Source: Symbiodinium sp. CCMP2592 (Eukaryota; Sar; Dinophyceae; Suessiales; Symbiodiniaceae). From it: 64,000 nucleotides of DNA. The notes beneath the pieces are model-generated. The model made no database searches. It was given only the letters and a program-made list of their open reading frames with translations, and was not told the origin of the DNA. Of this stretch, positions 38,256 to 48,705 are shown one piece after another (the first letter of the stretch is position 1; each line of letters begins with the position of its first letter). The stretch covers positions 248,001 through 312,000 of the forward strand of contig CAJNDT010004957.1 in the NCBI GenBank assembly GCA_905221615.1, in the 5' to 3' direction. A program made the position numbers and the translations under genes.

Positions 38256-40329
38256 TTACAGGAGCCCAAGGCTGCCTGCTATTTATAACACACTGGCCTC
38301 CGTGCCGCTTGCTCCACCACTCAGCCCGCTTCTTGCCACGGGTTCCTCGCTTTAAGCGCCACCCCCCCGTGGTTGGACGTTTGCCCGTGTACAATGCCTC
38401 GGCTGTATGGATTAAATTTCGGCCTTAGGGTTGAGGGTTTAGGGGTTTAGGGTCTAGGGTCTCAAAATAAGCTAAGCTTCGCAGGCCGGGTTGACACATG
38501 TGCCGGACTGGTAGTAGCTCTGGGCATGGCAGACTTTGCACCATCGTAGGTCGAGGCGAGGTCCTGGAAGCAAGCATTACGATGCCACCAATATCCTGTA
38601 AAAAAGGAGCCGCTGGCTACCTGATTTATAAATCCTGTAAAAAAGGAGCCGCTGGCTACCTGATTAAACCATGTCCTGCACGAGCTTGTCCACCTGAAAA
38701 CCCAGCAGCTTCTGGTCGACCTTCAGCTTGTGGACGTGGAGGTTCCTGCGGTGGGAGTGGAGCTTCTCGAGCTTGAGGTTCAACTTGAGGTGGTGGAGGT
38801 GGAGGTCGAGGTGAAGCTTGTGCTTGAGCTTGAAAGTGAACTTCACCTTGAGCTTGAAGTGGAACTTGAGGTGGAGCTTGAGGAACTTGAGGTGGAGCTT
38901 GAGGACCTTGAGGTGGAGCTTGAAGTGGACCTTGAGGTGGAGCTTGAAGTGGACCTTGTGGCCACGTGCAGCTGGGCCAGCCTAGCGGAGGAGGCCACGT
39001 GACTCCAGGCCATGCTTGAGGAAACTGCCAAGGGTAGCCTGGAGCCCAAGCATGTCCTTGAGGCCAGCTGAACGGCGGCGGCCCTTGCGGCGGTTGAGTA
39101 TGCCACCCTTGCGGCGGCGGCCCTTGCGGCGGTTGAGTTTGCCACCCTTGCGGCGGCGGCCCTTGCGGCGGTGGTGGACTTTCAGGAACAGCTCGCCGCC
39201 ACGGGGGAACTCCAGCACCTGCAGCAGGGATCTGGATCGATTACATGCCTTAGATTTTGCCGGGTCCAGCCTGGGCCTTGAGTCTGCTCCGGACCAGTTG
39301 CCCACGGGGAGCTTTGACAACCTGCAGGCCGGACCAGAGCTTAGGAGCCTGTGGCTGCCTGATCCATCCTACTTAAAAGCTGAAGGAGCCATGGGCTTCC
39401 TATATTAAGCCTTAGAACTTGTCGGGGTCGAGCCTGGGCCTTGAGTCTGCTCCGAGCCAGGTGCAGCCGTGGAGCTTTGACAACCTGCAGGCCGGACAGG
39501 AGCTTAGGAGCCATTGTCTTAGATTAAAAGATTTTGTCGGGATCGAGCCTGGGCTTTGAGTCTGCTCTGGGCCAGGTGCACCCGGTCTCCACGTGGAGCT
39601 TTGAGCACCTGCAGGCCGGACCGGAGCTTAGGAGCCTGTGGCTGCCTGATCTATACTTATAAAGCTGAAGGAGCCATTGGCTTCCTAAATTTTTGAAGTG
39701 GCGCCTGAGCTGGAGGCCGCCTGCTGCAGCAGTTGCTCCAAACGGGCTGCTGCCTCTTCTTCAGCCATGCAAAGCTCAGCTAGCCTCTCTGCTGCCTCGT
39801 GAGTTTTTTTGGCAGCCTCCTCGTGCATCTTCGTCTTCTGTTGAGCCCTTGCTAGAGCTTCTGCCTTCTTTTTCTCAGCTTCTTCGAGCTTCGCCCTCTG
39901 AGCCGCCTCAGCGGCAGCCTTGGCCCTCTCAGCCGCCTCAGCGGCAGCCTTGGCCCTCTCAGCCGCCTCAGCGGCAGCGGCTGCCTTCGCTTTCTCCGCC
40001 GCCTCATGGAGCTCCGCAGATTCCTCGAAGCTCAGGTCGATCACTTCCGCCTCCATCGGCATTGGCATTTCCGGACCTGCAGCACCAGTACCGGGGATCA
40101 CTTCCGCCTGCACTGGCACTTCCGGACCTGCAGCACCAGCACCGGGGATCACTTCCGCCTGCACCGGCACTGGCACTTCCGGAGGGCCCTCCTCGTCCAC
40201 CTGCATCGGCTGGTTCGGGGCAGCACCAGCACCAGCTGCACCATCTTCAGGGGCCGTGCGAACGACTTCCCATCCATCGTCGACACGGCCCCACACGGCC
40301 ACCAGCAGCACAAGAGCTGCCACCCTCAT
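37889..40329 (-). CDS. Inner element gene D: signal-like leader, coiled coil and PQ/W-rich protein
   Basis: Exon 1, 40,329 to about 39,690, starts with a hydrophobic leader MRVAALVLLVAVWG, which may be a signal peptide. Repeated PVQAEVIPG-type units and a long Ala/Glu/Lys coiled coil with three near-identical AAERAKAAAE units follow. Exon 2, about 39,215-38,680, is an open frame without its own ATG that encodes PPPQGWQTQPPQGPPPQG..., then APPQGPLQ-type repeats. A short basic exon (about 38,400-38,292: ALYTGKRPTTGGWRLKRGTR) and an acidic/GW-rich end (about 38,090-37,889: QTWGPWNPK...GGWGSS) close it. All are low-complexity, with no enzyme. A structural or adhesive role is a guess. Exon linkage is inferred from strand, order and the motif in the introns. 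Confidence 0.45.
38222..38256. repeat. (TA)n microsatellite
   Basis: Pure TA run between two AGGAGCCC...GGCTGCCT motifs; a related AT-rich stretch lies at 38,120-38,190. Confidence 0.8.
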
Positions 40330-40675
40330 GGCTTCGAAGGGCACTAGCTTAAGAGCTTCGAGCACAAAAGCTGCAGATATATGCACATGCATTAAACAAG
40401 CACTCACACTCTACAGGCATGCAAACACTCTAGAGGAGCCTTGGGCTTCCTGTCGATCATTACTCTAGAGGAGCCTTCGGCTTCCTGTTCCTCTCGATCA
40501 TTACTCTAGATCTAGCCTTCGGTTTCCTGTCTCGCTACGAATCCTAGCTCAACCTTAGGAGCCTTTGGCTTCCTGCTGACCCTTTCACATGCCAAGTGAA
40601 GGCACTGATGCAAGCAACTTATTGTGGCCTTGCAGCTCAATGCCAATACGATGGCATTTCAAGACATAGAAAATT

Positions 40676-40773
40676 AGTCTATTTTAGGATATTTACATAT
40701 CCTATAATAGACTATTTAGGCTATTTATAAATAGCCTATATATCCTATAATAGGATAGTATATATCCTATCAA
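40676..40773. repeat. Right subterminal AT-rich repeats of the inner element
   Basis: TAGTCTATTTTAGG, TATCCTATAATAG and their complements, mirroring 28,312-28,460. Confidence 0.65.
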
Positions 40774-41159
40774 TTAACAGCCTAAGAAGATTCTTTGGGT
40801 TGTTACAGTTGACACTGATCTCCAGCTGGTAGGTGTGTCAACTTTGAGCACGCATGGAGGGTGCCTACTGGGTCCCAACACACACCCTCCATGCCTGCTC
40901 AAAGTTGACACTGATGTCCAGCTGGTAAGCCTGACATTAAGGAGCAATTGACTCTCATTCTGTGTGGCCAGTACAATAACGCACCCAATACGCAAACCTG
41001 CGTGCCTTCTCCAAGTTCACACTGATGTCCAGGAGGAAGACCTGACTTTAATGGGTTGACATTCATCGACATCCACTGCACCGTAACTGCTTGTCGACAT
41101 GGTGACACTTGGCAGAGGAATCATCAACCAAAACAGAGTCATAGCACCAGCCAGGCGGC

Positions 41160-41237
41160 GAGCGGCTCATTCAGACCTTGCATGTTGGAACAGTTTTTCT
41201 CCGAAAAACTGTTCCAACAGGCAAGGTCTGAGCGAGC
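41160..41237. repeat. Hairpin cassette 1 (core at 41,181-41,221)
   Basis: Conserved frame AGCGGCTCATTCAGACCTTG ... CAAGGTCTGAGCGAGCC around a core whose arms are TTGGAACAGTTTTTC and its exact complement, with loop TCC. Confidence 0.75.
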
Positions 41238-41469
41238 CAGCTGACACTTCATTCCATGACAAAGCAGACGGTAAGCCTGACATCACTTGACACTCGTTCT
41301 GTGTGGCCAGTACACTAACGCACCGAACACGCACCCCTCCATCCATGCCTTCTCTAAGTTGACACTGATGCCCAGGAGGAAGACCTGACTTTAGTGAATT
41401 GTCGTCGACATGGTGACACTTGGCAGAGGAATCATCAACCAAAGCAGAGTCATAGCACCAGCCAAGCGG

Positions 41470-41551
41470 CGAGCGGCTCAGTCAGACCTTGACCACTCGA
41501 GCAGCTGGACGGTCTGTCCAACTGCTCGACGAGTCAAGGTCTGAGCGAGCC
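41470..41551. repeat. Hairpin cassette 2 (core at 41,491-41,534)
   Basis: Same outer frame as cassette 1 (GCGGCTCAGTCAGACCTTG ... CAAGGTCTGAGCGAGCC) but a different palindromic core, with arms CTCGAGCAGCTGGAC and GTCCAACTGCTCGACGAG. Confidence 0.75.
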
Positions 41552-42543
41552 AGCTGACACTTCATTCCATGACAAAGCGAATGGTAAGCCTGACATAATG
41601 GAAACATGTGACACTCATTCTGTGTGGCCAGTACAATAACGCACCCAATTCGCACCCCTCCATGCCTGCTCCAAGTTGACACTGATTTCCGGCTGGTAGG
41701 CCTGACATAATGGAAGCATGTGACACTCATTCTGTGTGGCCAGTACAATAACGCACCCAATTCGCACCCCTCCATGCCTGCTCCAAGTTGACACTGATTT
41801 CCAGCTGGTAGGCCTGACATAATGGAAGCATGTGACACTCATTCTGTGTGGCCAGTACAATAACGCACCCAATTCGCACCCCTCCATGCCTGCTCCAAGT
41901 TGACACTGATTTGCCAGCTGTAGGCCTTACAATAAATGAAGCATGTGACACATTCTGTGTTGGCCAGTAAATAACGCACCCTATCGCATCCCTCCATTGG
42001 CCTGGCTGCCAAAGTTGACACTGATTTCCAGCTTGGTAGGCCTGCAGAAAATGGAAGCATGTTACACTCCTCATTCTGTGTGGCCAGTACAATAACGCAC
42101 CCAATTCGCACCCCTCCATGCCTGCTCCAAGTTGACACTGATTTCCAGCTGGTAGGCCTGACATAGTGGAAGCATGTGACACTCATTCTGTGTGGCCAGT
42201 ACAATAACGCACCCCAGACGCACCCCTCCATGCCTGCTTCAAGTTGACACTGATTTCCACCTGATAGGCCTGACATAATAGAAGCATGTGACACTCATTC
42301 TGTGTGGCCAGTACAATAATGCACCCAATTCGCACCCCTCCATGCCTGCTCCAAGTTGACACTGATTTCCAGCTGGTAGGCCTGACATAGTGGAAGCATG
42401 TGACACTCATTCTGTGTGGCCAGTACAATAACGCACCCAATGCGCACCCCACCATGCCTGCTCCAAGTTGACACTGGTTTCCAGCTGGTAGGCCTGACAT
42501 AATGGAAACATGTGACACTCATTCTGTGTGGCCAGTACATAAC

Positions 42544-42643
42544 NNNNNNNNNNNNNNNNNNNNNNNNNNNNNNNNNNNNNNNNNNNNNNNNNNNNNNNNN
42601 NNNNNNNNNNNNNNNNNNNNNNNNNNNNNNNNNNNNNNNNNNN
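42544..42643. other. 100-bp assembly gap (N)
   Basis: Exactly 100 N, so the true size is probably unknown. It separates the 112-bp array from the truncated end of the gene on the minus strand. Confidence 1.
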
Positions 42644-45600
42644 CCCAAGTCTTGGTCGAAGTAGTCGATGTCCTTTGACGCTATGAGCTGGAGAGCCTTC
42701 AGGTCGAGAACATTTGACAACCATGAGTTGTGAACTTCATGTCGAGTGACGCTCACGTAACTGAGCCCGTCTTCCAGACAAACACAACCCAGGCAGCCTG
42801 ACCCTGGTGTGAGGTCCACAACACATGACACGTCCAGGGCCCCAAGGAGGGCTCTCCACAACTCCTGACTCTTGGTCTCTTGGTAGAAGAGAGGGCAGCT
42901 GGCACTCGCATGCTTGGGAGGGCAGTCTGACCCTGCGAAGATCTGCTGCTTCTTCTCGAGACTGATCTTGGGCCGGCATGACACTTGGGGGACACCGAAG
43001 AAATTGAGGTCGTGGGTGGTAGTCTTCTGACGCTTGCCTGACTTCTTGTCGGTGGTTTTCCAGGGTGCTTGGAACTCGTCTGTCCGGTCCTTGACACTGA
43101 TCTTGACACGGGTGACAGGAGGGATCAAATAGCCTCGCTCAAATGACTCTGACCCAGCAAAGATTTTCCTTGCCCTGGTGCTGACCCTCTTGCGGTTCGA
43201 GTAGAAGATGCCAACCTCGTGACTCTTGGGGAAGTGAGCCTCGATGAGCTTTCGTGACTCTCGAGAGCATCCATCCAGCAGCAGAATAAAGTCTGACTCT
43301 TTCTGGACGTGGCACTTGTTGAGGTAGTCGAAAAAAGGGGTGACGTCGTCACTGTTGACACTCGGGAGGCGGTTCCAGGCATTCTTGCCATCGACAAAGA
43401 GGTCCATCGAGAAGACCAAAAGCCGGTGACTCTCGTTGAGCTTACCGCTCCACGACTTGACACTTGTTTTATCGAACAGTGTCTTCAGTGACTCTTTCGA
43501 CTTGCCTGCACAAATCCCAAGTTGACAATGCTCTCTTCGGAGCTTCTGACCCTGTGACCAGACATGTTGGCGTTCCTTCTGACGATCTGACTCTTCAACT
43601 TCATCGTCATTTGGGTTCGAAGTTCGCCGAACAAGTTCACGGAATGACACTGGAGGTGAAGTGGAGGCAGTGACACTCGAAGAGGTGAGGTTCGTCAGAG
43701 CTGTCACTGTGGCTGACACTGACGCTGCGAGCTCGGTGCAGCTTTTCTTGGACTTGGAGTCCTCCAGCAGACACTCCAGCGGATCTTTGAAGTTGACAGC
43801 TGCCTGAATCAGCGGATGCAGGCATGCTTTCACAAAGGAACCACATGTGTGTGACACTACTACATGTCTCTCATGCCCAAAAAGTGACACTGACACTGAG
43901 GACGTGCCTTGAGGTCATTCTCGAAATCACACTCCAGGAGGGCACGGAAGAGCTCGCATGACAACTTGCCGGCTTTGCAAAGATGGCCACTGACTCTCTC
44001 CATGGCAGGAATGTCGGCCTTGTTCTCGTTCTTCTCTGACACTTCACCGAGAGTCAGAGTTTCATCTGACATGGAGGCATCGACCATTGACCCTGTTTCC
44101 AAGGGTAGTGACTCATGAAACTGCAAAGGACTGCTGATCTTCTGCAAGGCCTTCATGATCTTGACACTCTCAGGATTGGGTGCGCTGCTGTGACCCTGGG
44201 ACGAAGCAACCTTCACCATGTCCATGACAACTTTGAGAAGGAAGGCCTTGACACATGTGGTCTGTGCCCAGCCACCACCACCAGCCTTGTCGATGACTCC
44301 TAGGGTGTAGAAGCTGGTGTCGCAGTGCTCCCTCAGGAGTGACACTAAGCAGCTATCCAGACAGAACTGCACCAGTGACCCCAACTCTTGTGGTTGCCAA
44401 CCAAACAATGACAACTGCTTCGAGCATAGCTGTACAAGTCGTGACAACTTGGTGTAGGAGCTGCTCCAAACATCACGGCCGAATTGACGCTGAATCTGGA
44501 TCAGGGTCTGCTCTATGCCAGGTGACTCTGTCATTAGGGAGGCCACTTTGATCGCACCCTGCAACATGGTCGTGTTGACTCTCTGACCATTGAACTTCAC
44601 ACCTGACTCTTCAAAGCGCTTCAACACAGATGCTTGGCTGCCCTCAGAAGCGACCGCATTGACCCTCTTTGCGAAGGTGTGGAAGCTATCCGCCAAAGCA
44701 CCGACCCTGACTCTCTCTGAGTGCTTCAAGGCCTCTATGATTAACTCTTTCTCATCAAGATTGAATGCCCGAATCGTGACACGCAAGGCCATTGTGTGGA
44801 GCTCCCAGACTCTTGACTCTTCCAGGGGCGGTAGCACAGTGGCCTTTGACTCTTCATCCAAAGCCTGGCCCATGCTCAAGTACCAAGCGAAAAGCCTGGC
44901 TGACCCTGCAATGAGCTGCAACCCTTTAGGCCACACAGGAAGTCGACCGAGATCTTTTGACTCTGCCAGGAACGGGTCTGAGAAATGCAGCCTGACTCCT
45001 GACACTTTCTTGGAGTTGTTGCTGACACTGTGCATCAAGGCAGTCTGAACCTCAATGACCTCTGACACCGAAGGTTCTTCAAGAAGAAGGTTGTGGCCCG
45101 GATGACCCTGACCCTGGAGAAACAAGGGAAACGGGTCCAGCCAGTAGATGGATCCACCAGCTTCATACATCGAGGTTCTTGTGACACTGACACTGCAATT
45201 GTCAGGATTCCACACCTCCTTGTAGTTCGTGACTCTGGCCTTGTCACATGTGATCTCCAAGGGCGGGATGTCATGCAGCTTCTGGCCATGACTCTGGAGT
45301 CGCTGTGGAAGTTGTTGGTGCACCTGACACTGACACTGACATCAATTGTCAAATCAAACTACAACATAAAACTGACACTGTCTAGATTTGTCAGACGTCT
45401 GCGTATAAAATCCCCTAAGAAACAATGGCAAACTAAATCTGTTGCTAATTTCAGAGCCAGGCACAAAGCGAATGACACTCTTCATGAAAATGTACGCTCC
45501 AGTCGTCTTTGACTCTTCCTCGTCCGGAAGTGCAGGCATGTGCATGCGAGTTGACATTGGTGTGCTCTCCTTTGCCTTCAACTTTTCCACAGGAATAACC

Positions 45601-45902
45601 AAATCGTCAACTGGAGGTGACACTTCTGGCTCTTGCTCAGCCATTTTCACTGTCGGTGACGCTGGAGGTGAAGCTGGCTTCTGTGACCCCTGCTGGGGAG
45701 TCGCCTGAGGCCTTGGAGGCAGCTGACTCTTGGGCGATTCGGAAGGCTGCACCAAAGGCTCTTTCTGTTGTGGCACTGACCCCGAAGGCTCTTTCTGTTG
45801 CGGCACTGACCCTGAAGGCTCTTTCTGCTCTGGCACTGACCCTGTGTCAGGCTTTTTCGGGGCCCGTCTTGGCTGCACCACTTTCGGGGCAGGGTTGACC
45901 AT
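42644..45902 (-). CDS. Outer element gene I: SAM-binding-like protein, C-terminus lost in gap
   Basis: Exon 1, 45,902 to about 45,460, starts MVNPAPKVVQPRRAPKKP and contains tandem EQKEPSGSVPQ-type repeats. Exon 2, about 45,330-43,910, follows TGTCAGTGTCAG| and encodes a long mostly helical region (EVWNPDNCSVSVTRTSMYEA...GLQLIAGSARLFAWYLSMGQ). Exon 3, about 43,860-42,644, contains LVFSMDLFVDGKNAWNRL and near its end VVDLTPGSGCLGCVCLEDG...HNSWLSNVLD. DLTPGSG fits the Gly-rich SAM loop of class I methyltransferases, and the layout matches an uncharacterised dinoflagellate family that I recall. Catalytic motifs downstream would lie in the gap, so activity cannot be judged. TGACNCT words occur throughout, on the non-coding strand. 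Confidence 0.55.
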
Positions 45903-46077
45903 GGCGGATGACACTGACTCTGTGCTAGTGGCTCGAATGATCCTAGATGGCAAGATCTGCGACTCTTTACGTTCTGGGGTATGCCAATACCTCGATCGTT
46001 GGCGCCAACGGCCGACCTATTGACATGTGCAGAACGCATGAGCCAATACCTCAAAGAGCTCAGACAAGTGTTGACGC

Positions 46078-46166
46078 TATTGGCATATGCATACTGGGTA
46101 TGCCAATACCTCGGCCGTTGGCGCCAACGATCGAGGTATTTGCATACCCAGTATGCATATGCCAAT
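46078..46166. repeat. Long near-perfect palindrome (about 86 bp)
   Basis: Left arm from TTGGCATATGCATACTGGGT through CCAATACCTCGGCCG; centre CGTTGGCGCCAACG; the right arm mirrors it as CGATCGAGGTATTTGCATAC... A half-copy with the same centre lies at 45,975-46,020. Confidence 0.8.
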
Positions 46167-46275
46167 ACCTTTTACAGCGAAGTCTGACCTCTGATGTGCA
46201 GCGGGCCTTGGTTCTCTCGACGATGTGACTCTGGATGGGCGTTACCTGAAGCGTGCACAACTGTGCAAACCCGGC

Positions 46276-46406
46276 ATGCACAAGCTGCTGGGGCCTGACA
46301 CTCCATTTTCCCCCAAGGTCCCCATTGCTCTCGAAACGACCACAGCTGTGGGTCTGACAACTCAATGAAACTCAGAAAGATATTAGTGTATAACAAACCC
46401 TATTAG
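46276..46406 (+). repeat. Local duplication, copy 1 (copy 2 about 46,738-46,856)
   Basis: CTCCATTTTCCCCCA, CCCCATTGCTCTCGA and ACGACCACAGCTGTGGGTCT recur in the same order about 455 bp downstream, preceded in both by CACAAGCTGCTGGGGCC. No gene is seen between 45,960 and 46,900. Confidence 0.7.
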
Positions 46407-46902
46407 TCTGCATGTGATGGATGCTTGGCCCCTGGGAAGGCTTTCCTGACTGCGAAGTCACAAGATTGACGACTTATTAGTATAGAATAATACAGAAATG
46501 TTGAGTTGCTTTTTTATACAATTCCAATCTAACTAATTAAAATGAGGTGACGAAGCAATTTGAAGAGGCATCTCTGCAACAAAATTTCATTGGACTAATG
46601 ACACTACTGCACAACACCCTGCCTGCACAAGCTGCTGGGGCCCGACCTGGCAACGAGACATCTGCATCTTTGAACTGTGCTGACTCTCCGGAAGGAAAAT
46701 GCAATCTGAACTCTCCAGACAGCAAACGCCAACAATGACTGTTGACACTCCATTTTCCCCCATGCTCCCCATTGCTCTCGATACGACCACAGCTGTGGGT
46801 CTGACAACTGAGTGAAGGAAACTCAGAAAGGTTAGTGTCTAACAAACCCTAGTAGAGAAGGCTCGTACTATTCGTCTCTTCTAGGTAGGATTGACACTGA
46901 CA

Positions 46903-47310
46903 CTAACCTTTCTTGACCCTTGTTTTTGGCTTCTTGGCTACTGGAGCTGACACTCCAAAGTGCCAAGCATTGCCTTTCTTTCCAGGCACCTGTCGCCTTG
47001 GGCACAAACGCCTGACTGCTGCCATTGCAGTGTGTAGTGACTTTAAGTCACTTATCTCAAAGCGGGCTTCTGAAGCCTGACAACTGAGTGTCCAAACAGA
47101 TTCACGATTTTGGCAAATGTGTTTCATGACTCTGCTGACACTCGGGTAGTTGTGCTGAAACACTGGGGTTAGACAGAATATTATTGACTCTCCAGTGAAT
47201 GCTGCGGGCTTGTAGTGTCTGATACTTTCCATCCTGGACTGACTCTGCCAGTCTTTCTTCCCGATCAAGCCACCACCATATGCCACCAGAGTCAGATAGG
47301 CCATGACACT
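46903..47310 (-). CDS. Outer element gene G, last exon
   Basis: Open to the stop at 46,903-46,905; encodes YLTLVAYGGGLIGKKDWQSQ...WTLS...ISDLKSLHTAMAAVRRLCPR and a basic end (KKPKTRVKKG). The pattern of a GLxxxDW-like block, a KRTL/FCLT-like strand, W-x-L-S and a final helix fits the C-terminal segment of a large dinoflagellate family that I recall after the IVSFYLSILDGEWCVERDL domain. Linking it to the upstream exons is inference from order, strand and that memory. Confidence 0.45.
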   Translation of the reverse strand, partial: SVMAYLTLVAYGGGLIGKKDWQSQSRMESIRHYKPAAFTGESIIFCLTPVFQHNYPSVSRVMKHICQNRESVWTLSCQASEARFEISDLKSLHTAMAAVRRLCPRRQVPGKKGNAWHFGVSAPVAKKPKTRVKKG

Positions 47311-47567
47311 GCCAAGCCTTGAGGTATTTGGAAGGTTGTTGCACTTATCAAGTGTTGGTCTTAGTCTCAGACCTGACTACATGAATCAATCGTTTTGGGA
47401 AAATGATCAAGCCCGGGCCAACACACTCAAATATTGACTGTGTATTGAATAATATTAAAGTGACACACATTAAATTAAACTTAGTATTCCCTGACACTCT
47501 GTAAACTGTAACAGTAACATTATTATTATTAAATAACCATCTCAACAAACAAATCCGATACTGGTCA

Positions 47568-48655
47568 TTAAGCCTCACAATCGAGATTCGATGAACGGAG
47601 CTGTTCCATTTTGACACTGTCATCGACCACAAGAAGATTTGCCTTCCTGACCTCTGCAAAGTCGACCTTGGCCAATTCTCGAGGACGCTTGTATGTGACG
47701 ATGGAGGGAATGTCACTGACACCGTCTTTGGTCAAGTCCAGAACCAAATCGTTGTCTCCAAACTGTGGCACTGTAACATGACACTTTCCAGAATATTGCT
47801 TCATGACACTGCCTCTCCGTAGCGGTGGAAGACTTGGCTTGATTCTGAGCATATTTCTCTGACGCTCCACCTGGCTGTTCTGCTCTCGGAGGACCGTGAC
47901 TCTGTGGAAGTCCTGCAATGCCTTGTTCCACTTGGGTTTTTTCCATCTTGTGACACTCCTTCCGGTGCACTTCCTTGACACTGAACCCGAAAAATGTTTG
48001 TTCAGGGGCCTTGCCCGACACTAAAGTTCGGATTCCTGCTCTCTGACTCTGCTGCAGTGCAGCGAAGGTCCCTTTCTTCTTGACTCTGACAGTGCCCTTG
48101 TCAGCCCTCTGCTTGTAGCTTCGAAAGCGCCTGCCATGACGCTGAAGCCACAGGTCAGCACAATCGCGTGTAAACTGTGTGAACGACAAGGTCGTTGACT
48201 CTGACACATCGGCTTCGTTCACACTGTACCCAGGGACATGAATGGGGGTGGCCACCTCTGACTCTTCCTTGGGCCCATCCAATCGCAGTTCAAGCAGGTC
48301 TGACACAGTAATGCCATCCAAGTCAAGTGGACCCTTTGACACTTGCAGGAAATTGCGCAGCAGACTCAAATCTCTCTCCACACACCATTCCCCGTCCAAG
48401 ATGGACAGGTAAAATGACACTATCTGAGGGAGTGCATCTGACAATGTCAAATGACGACTGCCTTGCAGTGCAGTGCCAATCCCAAGTACCCTGGCCCAGG
48501 CAGGTCTGTTGTCGTGCTGTTTCGCTGCTTTTGACACTGTGCTAGGATCTGACACCAACTCTGACATGACTCCTTCGAACTGCTGAAAAGCATCTGAACT
48601 GCTGACATTGACAGCTCTTGACCTGAATCTGGAATCCAGCGCATCAAGAATAACT
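47568..48655 (-). CDS. Outer element gene G, third part, with an apparent frameshift
   Basis: Opens near 48,655 (VILDALDSRFRSRAVNVSSS) and encodes IVSFYLSILDGEWCVERDLS, LLELRLDGPKEESE and a stretch ending PEQTFFGFSVKEVHRKE. Near 47,935-47,950 the sensible frame changes at a run of six A: HKMEK in one frame, then KKPKWNKALQDFHRVTVLRE in another. The second frame runs to a stop at 47,568-47,570. Either a one-base indel (assembly error or pseudogene) or an unusual tiny intron explains it. The DGEWxxERxL block is a hallmark of a repeated dinoflagellate family; function unknown. Confidence 0.5.
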
Positions 48656-48705
48656 CATGACTGTAAGCTTTAATAATCAAAGTTTTGGATGACACAAAAA
48701 ACGGA

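Larger units (their letters stand above)
28286..40799. mobile_element. 12.5-kb inner transposon with 26-bp perfect TIRs
   Basis: 28,286-28,311 (CCCAAAGAATCTTCTTAGGC...) is the exact reverse complement of 40,774-40,799. AT-rich subterminal repeats follow at both ends. The flanks are the two halves of one 112-bp repeat unit. The left half stops about 60 bp into the unit, and the canonical TGACACTGAT word (offset 68) resumes at 40,810, so the array is in phase across the insertion. No clear target-site duplication is visible; it would have to be very short or decayed. Inside are four minus-strand genes, one with CACTA/Tnp2-like transposase motifs. The canonical CACTA end is absent, so the superfamily is undecided. 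Confidence 0.8.
40808..42543 (+). repeat. 112-bp tandem array, right part (about eleven units, some diverged)
   Basis: The array resumes with TTGACACTGATCTCCAGCTGG right after the inner element's terminal repeat. TGACACTCATTCTGTGTGGC starts at 41,609, 41,721 and 41,833 (period 112). Each unit has two TGACACT words. Two longer hairpin cassettes interrupt the array at 41,090-41,270 and 41,400-41,580. It runs into the assembly gap at 42,544. Minus-strand frames through it change with every unit because 112 is not a multiple of three, so it is not coding. Confidence 0.9.

Noticed and set aside
28286-40799. Helitron or LTR retrotransposon
   Set aside because: Perfect TIRs exclude a Helitron, and no long direct terminal repeats, reverse transcriptase or integrase motifs were seen.
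40808-42543. CRISPR-like array
   Set aside because: Units are 112 bp and repeat along their whole length without unique spacers, and the genome is eukaryotic.
42295-43896. Open frame running across the N gap into the 112-bp array
   Set aside because: It only exists because N is read through. The array part changes frame each unit and is repeat DNA.
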